A stretch of DNA of 29,098 nt from an uncultured Collinsella sp. (lineage in GTDB: Bacteria; Actinomycetota; Coriobacteriia; Coriobacteriales; Coriobacteriaceae): positions 1 through 29,098 of the forward strand of contig CATXXF010000026.1 in NCBI GenBank assembly GCA_958403395.1. Direction: 5' to 3'. Shown here in pieces: positions 23,541-29,098 of the stretch. The position numbers were made by a program, and so were the translations under genes. Each line of letters begins with the position of its first letter. The first letter of the stretch is position 1. Under the pieces are notes generated by a model that was not told the DNA's origin, ran no database searches, and saw only the letters and a list, made by a program, of their open reading frames with translations.

Positions 23541-23561
23541 CTCCCATCATTTGGTACGTCG

Positions 23562-24317
23562 CTATTTGCTAGCTTTTGACGAGCCCCCGCTCGCCTTTTG
23601 ATATTCGTCCTTAAAGGCCTTGAACATACCGCGCGTCTTGCCGAGCTGCTTGCCCAGTGCGCGGCTGCCCTTGTCCACGGCGACCGATCCCTTGTCATCG
23701 AGCACCTTGGCGCCCTTCTTGACCTTATCGCCCACCACGACACTGGCCTCGGCAGCCTTGGCGGCCGCGCCGCCCGAATACCCGAGCGTCTTGACCTCGT
23801 CCGAGACAATCATCGCGCCGTTCTCGTAGCCGCGCAGCATCGTCGGCGGCACCTGCGTGTCGCCCACCAACATGCTCGATGCGGCGCTGGCGGTCACATA
23901 GAACGTCTGCACAACGCCCGAACGCGGCTTGAACTCAACGTCCGAGCAGTAGCCCACGACATCGCCCGATTCCGTGCGCACGTCCATGCCAACCCAGATG
24001 ATGCAATCGTCCAGGTTGATATCGAGGCGCTTGGCCGCAGCGGCATCGTAGGTGCCCTTGACGTCGTCGACCGCGACGGCACCCTCATAGACGCCGATGG
24101 CATCGAGCGCCACAAAGCGGTCGGGGCGCTCGATCATGCCTGCGATATCGGACTGGCGGACCATAAAGCCCACCACGCGCGTGCCGCCCGGAGTAAAGAC
24201 GGGAAAGTGAATCTTGCCGAGCTTTTTAGGGCTGCGCGGCGTGCCATCCTTTTTGGTGCGCTTGTCTTCGGCAGGCTTACGGTAAACCTTGACGCCGACA
24301 AAATCCCCTGCGCGCAT
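23562..24317 (-). CDS. PRC-barrel domain protein
   Basis: 251 residues, no signal peptide. A first PRC-like barrel (about 30-100) reads GKIHFPVFTPGGTRVVGFMV, and a second (about 105-150) reads WVGMDVRTESGDVVGYCSDVEF. The C-terminal third (about 190-251) is Lys/Ala/Gly-rich and probably a flexible helix. PRC barrels are small beta folds that bind proteins, RNA (RimM) or membrane partners; the role here is unknown. Its ATG shares a base with the TAA of the upstream YtxH gene (TAATG), so the two are translationally coupled and probably act together at the membrane. A short hairpin separates it from the deacetylase-like gene. Confidence 0.82.
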   Translation of the reverse strand: MRAGDFVGVKVYRKPAEDKRTKKDGTPRSPKKLGKIHFPVFTPGGTRVVGFMVRQSDIAGMIERPDRFVALDAIGVYEGAVAVDDVKGTYDAAAAKRLDINLDDCIIWVGMDVRTESGDVVGYCSDVEFKPRSGVVQTFYVTASAASSMLVGDTQVPPTMLRGYENGAMIVSDEVKTLGYSGGAAAKAAEASVVVGDKVKKGAKVLDDKGSVAVDKGSRALGKQLGKTRGMFKAFKDEYQKASGGSSKASK

Positions 24318-24706
24318 TATGCCTCGGTCGAGGGCTCCGTGGCCTCGGTGTCGGCCTCGGCGACGTTCTCGACTACGACGTCGGCAGCGGGCGTCACGTT
24401 GCCGCCCGAGATGGCGTCGTTGAGCTGCTCGCGAAGCTGATCCATGCGCTCGCGGGCCAGATCGACCTTGGCGCGCAGGTCATCGGTCTTGGCATCGACC
24501 ATCGGACCAAAGTCGCTGACCGCGGCACGAGCCTCCTCGGCACTGTGCTCGTAGGTGTCACGCATGTTGTCCCAGGCATCGTTGGCGATATCGGCAGCCA
24601 TGGCGCGGGTCTCGGCACCCGAGCGCGGGGCCAGAGCAACGCCGATGATAGCGCCGGCGGCAGCACCAAAGAGCGCACCGGAGACAAAGCTGAAAGTCTT
24701 TCCCAT
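24317..24706 (-). CDS. YtxH-like small membrane protein
   Basis: 129 residues from ATG 24706, where GAGAGGA lies 6 nt upstream; ATG 24712 is too close to that site. One N-terminal glycine-zipper helix (FVSGALFGAAAGAIIGVALAPRSGAETR) is the mark of the YtxH family; the rest is an amphipathic, probably coiled region (about 35-100) and an acidic Ala/Glu/Val tail. YtxH-like proteins of Bacillus belong to the general-stress group, but their activity is unknown. It heads the operon with the PRC-barrel gene, overlapping it by one base, behind a perfect TATAAT. Confidence 0.83.
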   Translation of the reverse strand: MGKTFSFVSGALFGAAAGAIIGVALAPRSGAETRAMAADIANDAWDNMRDTYEHSAEEARAAVSDFGPMVDAKTDDLRAKVDLARERMDQLREQLNDAISGGNVTPAADVVVENVAEADTEATEPSTEA

Positions 24707-24757
24707 GATCATTCCTCTCCTGCGGGCACCTCGATGCCCACCGTTTGAATGCTGTCC

Positions 24758-24763
24758 ATTATA
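24758..24763 (-). promoter_or_regulatory. consensus -10 for the YtxH/PRC operon
   Basis: On the minus strand a perfect TATAAT lies 52 nt before ATG 24706. No recognisable -35 stands at 16-18 nt, so an activator or an alternative sigma factor may be involved. The leader contains a small GGGCA/TGCCC hairpin. Confidence 0.6.
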
Positions 24764-24842
24764 CCCGCAGCGCAACACTTGCCGTCGCGCTCATCTGCGT
24801 ACGGTAAAAGCGCAGGTACATGATGGTGATAAGCGAGTGAGC

Positions 24843-25676
24843 CTACTCCTGCGGCATGGCAGGCATGGCCACCGTGGCGGCCGGGTCCTCGCCGGCGCCA
24901 TCGACGAGCGGCAGGTTGCCCTCGTGCGCCGAGCCGGACGGAGCCGTTGCCGCACCGCCAAAGACGGCCGCGGGGGCCTCGTGGTTCTCGGCGACCGCAC
25001 CCTCGGTATCGATTGACATCTGCGGCTCGTCGTCAAAGCTCGGGACGCCTTGGGGCTCCGCAGGCTCAGACGCAGCAGGCGCCTCGGCAACGGGCTCAGT
25101 GTCGGCGTCGGCAGGAGCGTCGCCCTCGGGCACATCCTCGGCCACGTCCTCGCCGTTCGCAGCGGCAACGGCCTCGTGCGGGTCCTTGCCCTCGGCCTCG
25201 GCACGCATGCCCAGCACCAGGTTGCGCAGGCCCGCGACCGTGCCTTCCACGTCGGGGGCCGGCTGGTCGGCGTACAGGTACGCCCAATCCATCATAAAGG
25301 TCGCCGACGACAGCGCGCCGATGGCCAACGCGTCGTCGGGGCACGAAAGCTCAACCTCAAAGACGCGCTCGTCGTGCTCGCTTACGCGCGTGCGGCCGCA
25401 CGAGATGCTACCGGCAAGACCGGTCTCGTTCATGAGCTCGACCGTCACATGCTCAAGCAGATGGCAAAGCTCGGTCTGGCCCATGCAGTCCTGGAACTCG
25501 CGACCCGAATCGCCCAGGCACAGATGCTTGGCAATCGCGGGCACCAGGTAGTACACGCGCGCCGTGGCCTCGATATCCTCCGAGGTCATGAGCGGCATAC
25601 CGGGGTTCACCAGCACGTGCGCGCAAATCTTGTCCTCGCTGACGGTGACCTTAAGGATGTTGAACAGGCCTGCCAT
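24843..25676 (-). CDS. stand-alone cyanophycin-synthetase N-domain-like protein
   Basis: 277 residues. The first ~155 residues align by eye with the N-terminal domain of cyanophycin synthetase CphA1: an AKHLC...F segment, then CHLLEHVTVELM, then a CGRTR block, then a VFEVEL strand. In CphA1 the matching lines are GHIVEHVALELQ and GFGRTR, and this domain was shown to hold a cryptic zinc-type hydrolase that makes primers. The HxxEH motif is intact (H72, E75, H76). The ATP-grasp and Mur-ligase domains are absent; instead the C-terminal ~120 residues are a disordered acidic Ala/Glu/Pro tail. The start has GGGGAG. It lies 24 nt after the CorC/CNNM stop and is probably co-transcribed. Function unknown: a metallohydrolase is possible, a binding domain equally so. 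Confidence 0.78.
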   Translation of the reverse strand: MAGLFNILKVTVSEDKICAHVLVNPGMPLMTSEDIEATARVYYLVPAIAKHLCLGDSGREFQDCMGQTELCHLLEHVTVELMNETGLAGSISCGRTRVSEHDERVFEVELSCPDDALAIGALSSATFMMDWAYLYADQPAPDVEGTVAGLRNLVLGMRAEAEGKDPHEAVAAANGEDVAEDVPEGDAPADADTEPVAEAPAASEPAEPQGVPSFDDEPQMSIDTEGAVAENHEAPAAVFGGAATAPSGSAHEGNLPLVDGAGEDPAATVAMPAMPQE

Positions 25677-25700
25677 AACTCTCCCCTACTCGTCCTTGCC

Positions 25701-27074
25701 CTACTCGTCGCCATCGTGCGGATCCGCAGAGCCCGCACCCGACGCCGCCGGCTTCTCTGCCGAAGACTCGGAATCCTTCTTATCGGTTTCGGCCGGAGCG
25801 ATCACGCGAATGAGCGAGATGCGCTGGCCACGCATCGACTGTACCTTGAACTTGTACCCTGCGACCTCAAACACCTCTCCGATGTCGGGCACCGAGTCGC
25901 AAAGCTCCAAAATCCAGCCGGCGATGGTCTCATAATCATCGCTTTCCTCGAGCGGCCAACCAAGCTCAATCGCGTCATCGCACGAAAAACGCCCATCGAC
26001 GAGCCACTCGCGACGCGAAAGGCGCGTGAGGTACTTGTTGTCGGGGTCGAACTCGTCCTCGATTTCGCCGACGATCTCCTCGACGATGTCCTCGATGGTG
26101 ATGATGCCGGCCGTGCCGCCGTACTCGTCCACGACGACCACGATCTGGTCGTGCGAGGTCTGCATCTCGGACAGCAGCGGCAGGATGTCCTTGGTATCGG
26201 GCACAAAGGTGGCGTCGCGCAAAAAGCCGGCGATGGGCTGGTCGCCCTTGCCGTCGAGCGCGGGCTGGATCAGGTCCTTGATGTGCGCGATGCCCGCGAC
26301 GTTGTCGGGATCCTCGTGGTAGACGGGGATGCGGCTGAAGCCGGTCTGGCGCATGGTGGACAGCACGTCGGCGACCGTCTCGTCGTCCTCGCACATGGTG
26401 GTGTCCACGCGCGGCACCATGACCTCGCGAGCCACGGTGTCACCCAGGTCGAAGATCTCGTGGATCATGCGCTTTTCCTCGTCGAGCAGGTCATCCTGCT
26501 CCGAGACCATGTACTTGATCTCTTCCTCCGAGACGTTCTGGCGGTCGTCGGCGCTCTTGATGCGCAGGATACGGGCCAGGCCGTCGGAGCAGGCGCCGGT
26601 CAGCCACACGAGCGGGCGGGCGATCTTTTGGAACACGGAGAGCGGTCCCACGACCTGCTTGGATACGCCCTCGGCGTTAGCGAGGCCGATGCGCTTGGGC
26701 ACGAGCTCGCCGATCACGATGGACACAAAGGCGACGGCGACGGTGATGATGACCGGCGCCAGGCCGCGCGCGATGGCGGAAAGCGGCGCGATGCCAAAGC
26801 TCATGAGCCATGTGGCAAGCGGGTCGGACAGGCTCGTCGAGGCGACGGCGGATGAGGCAAAGCCCACGAGCGTGATGGCGACCTGGATGGTGGCGAGCAG
26901 CTGATCGGAGTCGGCGGCGAGCTGGACGGCGCGCTCGGCGCGCTTATCGCCCTCCTCGGCATCGTGCTCCAACACGGCGCGCTTGGCCGTGGTGAGAGCC
27001 ATCTCGGACATGGAGAAGTAGCCGTTGATAAGCGTCAGGACGAGCGTGGTAATAAGGGAGATGGTTATGTCCAT
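25701..27074 (-). CDS. CorC/CNNM-type haemolysin-family ion transporter
   Basis: 457 residues. DUF21/CNNM membrane domain (1-150; NGYFSMSEMALTTAKRAVLE, then the IGELVPKRIGL signature), a CBS pair (about 200-335; VMVPRVDTTMCEDD, VVVVDEYGGTAGIITIEDI), then the CorC_HlyC transporter-associated domain (about 345-430) and an acidic tail. CNNM/CorC proteins export Mg2+ coupled to Na+; the older name haemolysin C is misleading. The window also encodes the NRAMP/MgtE-like uptake pair, so both arms of Mg2+ homeostasis may be here. The ATG at 27074 has only a weak Shine-Dalgarno (GAG); a GGAGG lies too far upstream. Direction and ion are inferred from the family. Confidence 0.93.
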   Translation of the reverse strand: MDITISLITTLVLTLINGYFSMSEMALTTAKRAVLEHDAEEGDKRAERAVQLAADSDQLLATIQVAITLVGFASSAVASTSLSDPLATWLMSFGIAPLSAIARGLAPVIITVAVAFVSIVIGELVPKRIGLANAEGVSKQVVGPLSVFQKIARPLVWLTGACSDGLARILRIKSADDRQNVSEEEIKYMVSEQDDLLDEEKRMIHEIFDLGDTVAREVMVPRVDTTMCEDDETVADVLSTMRQTGFSRIPVYHEDPDNVAGIAHIKDLIQPALDGKGDQPIAGFLRDATFVPDTKDILPLLSEMQTSHDQIVVVVDEYGGTAGIITIEDIVEEIVGEIEDEFDPDNKYLTRLSRREWLVDGRFSCDDAIELGWPLEESDDYETIAGWILELCDSVPDIGEVFEVAGYKFKVQSMRGQRISLIRVIAPAETDKKDSESSAEKPAASGAGSADPHDGDE

Positions 27075-27149
27075 CGGGAGTTTCTCGAACCTCCAAGATT
27101 CGGGACGTCAGGGTAAAACGTTGATGGCGGATACGGCAATTGCGCCGGT

Positions 27150-27181
27150 CGCCCGCGCGAGCGGGGCCGTGGGCGCGGGCG
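27150..27181 (-). terminator. GC-rich hairpin after the haemolysin III gene
   Basis: CGCCCGCGC (27150-27158) pairs perfectly with GCGCGGGCG (27173-27181), directly at the stop codon. There is no T-tract, so termination would be incomplete and the CorC/CNNM gene may be read through. Confidence 0.45.
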
Positions 27182-27865
27182 CTAGATTACGAAGAGGATC
27201 ACCGCCATGAACTGGAAGATACTGCCGGCGAGCACCCACAGGTGAAACACGCTGTGCAGATAGCGCACGTTTTTGGCGATATAGAACGGCACGCCCACGG
27301 TATAGCACACGCCGCCGACAGCGAGCAGGGCAAGCGCGACGGGGTTGAGCAGCGACACGAGCTCGGGCAGCTTAAAGATGACAAGCCAGCCCATCAGCAA
27401 GTAGACCAGGCCGCTTACCCAATGCGGCTGACGCTCGCGCAAAAAGCACTCGAGCGCGATGCCGATGATGGCGATGGCCCACACGGCAAAGAACAGCATA
27501 GGGCCGCCGTCGTTTGCGAGCGTGATGAGGCAAAACGGCGTATAGCTGCCGGCTATGAGCAGGTAGATGCAGCTGTGGTCGATGATGCGAAACACGCGCT
27601 TGGCGCGCGCGGGCTGAATCGCATGGTAGAGCGTGGAGGCCAGATATTCGAGAATGATGCTGACGCCATAGACAATCGCCGCGGCCATGTGGGCCGGGCC
27701 TCCGCCGCGCAGGGCAGCGAATACGATCAGGAGCACCAAGCCCGCGATACCCAGCAGGCAGCCGACACCATGGGTGACGGAGTTCATGATCTCCTCGCCC
27801 ACCGTGTACTGCGGAACGGCCGCGGTCTTGGGTCGCGGCTTAGAACTGTCGCTCGAATCGGACAT
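27182..27865 (-). CDS. haemolysin III / PAQR-family membrane protein
   Basis: About 227 residues from ATG 27865, with GGAGG 11 nt upstream; the longer frame starts at a TTG overlapping that site. A short Ser/Lys-rich head precedes seven membrane helices. The PAQR/HlyIII zinc-site blocks are complete: E and H in GEEIMNSVTHGVG, STLYHA with D and H in RIIDHSCIYLLIAGSYTPF, and the C-terminal HSVFHLWVLAGS. The family includes adiponectin receptors and bacterial YqfA/HlyIII, which have a zinc-dependent hydrolase-like site and act on membrane lipids or fluidity in some bacteria. The substrate is not known here. It has its own promoter-like sequence and lies upstream of the CorC/CNNM gene. Confidence 0.92.
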   Translation of the reverse strand: MSDSSDSSKPRPKTAAVPQYTVGEEIMNSVTHGVGCLLGIAGLVLLIVFAALRGGGPAHMAAAIVYGVSIILEYLASTLYHAIQPARAKRVFRIIDHSCIYLLIAGSYTPFCLITLANDGGPMLFFAVWAIAIIGIALECFLRERQPHWVSGLVYLLMGWLVIFKLPELVSLLNPVALALLAVGGVCYTVGVPFYIAKNVRYLHSVFHLWVLAGSIFQFMAVILFVI

Positions 27866-27900
27866 GCCGGTTACATCCTCCAACGTAAAGAGTTCTCAAC

Positions 27901-27930
27901 ACTATATCAAAGCGTCTGGGTACGTGCGAA
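27901..27930 (-). promoter_or_regulatory. putative promoter of the haemolysin III gene
   Basis: On the minus strand TTCGCA (27925-27930), 18 nt spacer, TATAGT (27901-27906). The leader would be about 30 nt. Confidence 0.5.
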
Positions 27931-27972
27931 ATTTGCACCATACGTGACCCTTTGTTTACCCATTCTTTGCTT

Positions 27973-28033
27973 GTTGACGCATCAACGGCGAACATCCATA
28001 ATGCGCTTGTTTTAAATGTTGATGTATTAACAT
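27973..28033 (+). promoter_or_regulatory. strong promoter flanked by two matching operators
   Basis: TTGACG (27974-27979), 17 nt, CATAAT (27997-28002). GTTGACGCATCAAC (27973-27986) covers the -35, and GTTGATGTATTAAC (28018-28031) lies just downstream of the start site. The two agree at 11 of 14 positions (GTTGAYGYATYAAC) and both are dyads; their centres are 45 bp apart. This is the layout of a repressor that blocks or loops the promoter of the hydrolase gene. Confidence 0.65.
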
Positions 28034-28051
28034 CTTTAAGGAGAACCGTAA

Positions 28052-29017
28052 ATGCCTCAAAGCGCACACCCCCATCGAAAGCTCAAGATAGCCGGCATCG
28101 TTGCACTGGTGGTTGTCGTTGCGCTGCTCGGATTTGCCGGCAACTTTTTGTTTGACTTTGCCCTGAACCCCCAAGCGCCGTACACCATGAAGATGATGCA
28201 GGATAGCAAGAACGACAAAGAAGGTGAGCAGCCGGATGCCGAGGACACCGAGGCGCGGGCGTGGTTTAAAGAGAATCGCGAGAGCAGCAGCCTCACCGCA
28301 GATGACGGAACCGAGCTTGCCGCTTGGTATTTTGCTGCGTCGGAGAGCACGCACGACTACGCCGTCTGCCTCCATGGATATACCAACGAGCCCATCGGCA
28401 TGGCCCGATACGTCAAGCGATTCCACGACCGCGGCATGAACGTACTCGCACCCGCCGCCCGCGCCCACGAACGCTCCGGCGGCGACTATATCGGCATGGG
28501 CTGGCCCGAGCGCCTCGACATCGTCGCATGGATCGAGCGAATCGTTCAGGCTGACCCCGAGGCGCGCATCCTGGTCTTTGGCGAGTCGATGGGTGCGGCA
28601 ACCGCCATGAACGTCGCGGGGGAATCTCTGCCTGCAAACGTGAAATGCATTATCGAGGACTGCGGTTATACGAGTGTTTGGGACGAGTTTTCCCTGCAGC
28701 TCAAGGACGTGTTCGGCCTGCCCAGCTTTCCCTTGCTCGATGTAGCAAACTTGGTATGCAACGTGCGCGCGGGCTACGACTTTCATAAGGCGAGCAGCGT
28801 GGAGCAACTCGAACACGCGACGGTTCCCATGTTGTTTATCCACGGCGACCAGGACACCTTTGTGCCGTACGACATGCTCGACCAAAACTACGACGCGTGC
28901 GCCAGCAAGGTCAAGCAAAAGCTCACCATCCATGGCGCCACCCACGCCAAGAGTGCGCAAGTTGACCCCGAGCTCTACTGGAGCACAGTCAACAACTTCC
29001 TCGACGAGTATTTTTAG
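28052..29017 (+). CDS. membrane-anchored alpha/beta hydrolase
   Basis: 321 residues. A short basic head and one membrane helix (about 12-33) anchor an extracellular hydrolase domain. The fold marks are present: oxyanion segment VCLHGYTNEP, nucleophile Ser in GESMGAAT, acid Asp in HGDQDTFVP and catalytic His in HGATHAKS. It is closest to the serine-peptidase-like 'alpha/beta hydrolase' group (Bacillus YqkD-type) of unknown substrate; esterase, thioesterase or peptidase activity is possible. The ribosome-binding site AAGGAG is strong. It is monocistronic in the window and controlled by a promoter with paired operators. Confidence 0.9.
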   Translation: MPQSAHPHRKLKIAGIVALVVVVALLGFAGNFLFDFALNPQAPYTMKMMQDSKNDKEGEQPDAEDTEARAWFKENRESSSLTADDGTELAAWYFAASESTHDYAVCLHGYTNEPIGMARYVKRFHDRGMNVLAPAARAHERSGGDYIGMGWPERLDIVAWIERIVQADPEARILVFGESMGAATAMNVAGESLPANVKCIIEDCGYTSVWDEFSLQLKDVFGLPSFPLLDVANLVCNVRAGYDFHKASSVEQLEHATVPMLFIHGDQDTFVPYDMLDQNYDACASKVKQKLTIHGATHAKSAQVDPELYWSTVNNFLDEYF

Positions 29018-29098
29018 GCAAATAGTACGGTTTACTGGTCTATCTGACCCCCTGTTTTCGAAAGTGCGGGGAAAATCGCGGGAAGCCCAACCAGACCA

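Noticed and set aside
25050..26855. 601-codon open frame on the plus strand
   Set aside because: Antisense to the CorC/CNNM and cyanophycin-N-like genes; it spans their boundary and has shadow-type composition.
29018..29098. TGGTCT (29036-29041) ... AGACCA (29093-29098) inverted repeat at the window edge
   Set aside because: Short arms, 51-nt spacing and truncation by the window end; it may be part of a repeat but cannot be judged here.

Overview
The window looks like a chromosomal segment of a high-GC Gram-positive anaerobe of the Coriobacteriia, most likely a Collinsella-type gut bacterium. This is inferred from gene content and style: a membrane-bound LuxR regulator, a NarL-type two-component operon, a PRC-barrel/MgtE_N/CBS protein next to a magnesium-type NRAMP, LuxS and a DUF4867 protein. 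There is no rRNA to confirm it. I see no phage, integrase, transposase, CRISPR array or tRNA.

Layout. 103-1647 (minus): membrane LuxR regulator. 2007-6304 (plus): cluster of a DUF4428 protein, a two-zinc-ribbon membrane protein, an SPFH/virion-core-like protein ending in two zinc ribbons, and a lipoprotein; it resembles the SPFH part of the Bacillus pspA-ydjGHI operon but has no PspA. 6415-10411 (minus): signalling operon of an eight-helix kinase-like protein without a visible phospho-acceptor, a real sensor histidine kinase and a NarL-type response regulator, joined by 4-nt start/stop overlaps. 10554-15678 (minus): 6-phospho-beta-glucosidase, DUF4867 protein, luxS, and a ribokinase/nucleoside hydrolase pair for nucleoside-ribose salvage. 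15865-18081 (plus): OatA-like O-acyltransferase. 18628-21743 (minus): magnesium module, a PRC/MgtE_N/CBS membrane protein followed by an NRAMP whose metal-site residues point to Mg2+ rather than Mn2+/Fe2+. 22083-24706 (minus): YtxH protein, PRC-barrel protein and a polysaccharide-deacetylase-fold protein whose metal ligands are altered. 24843-27865 (minus): haemolysin III, a CorC/CNNM transporter and a short protein resembling the N-terminal domain of cyanophycin synthetase. 28052-29017 (plus): membrane-anchored alpha/beta hydrolase under a strong promoter with two matching operators.

Non-coding structure is rich. There are two tandem palindromes with TCTCGATCTGTAACA arms (12187-12323), two REP-like hairpins with the same GGGGACGT-type loop and compensating stem changes (1832-1864, 22035-22063), and a MITE-like element with 34-bp terminal inverted repeats (18313-18547). 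Several clean intrinsic terminators and a ~200-nt structured leader with a possible short upstream ORF before the magnesium module are also visible.

The strongest candidates for new biology are the stand-alone cyanophycin-synthetase N-domain with an intact HxxEH motif, the magnesium module pairing an MgtE-type sensor with an NRAMP transporter, the kinase-like partner in the two-component operon, and the degenerate deacetylase.
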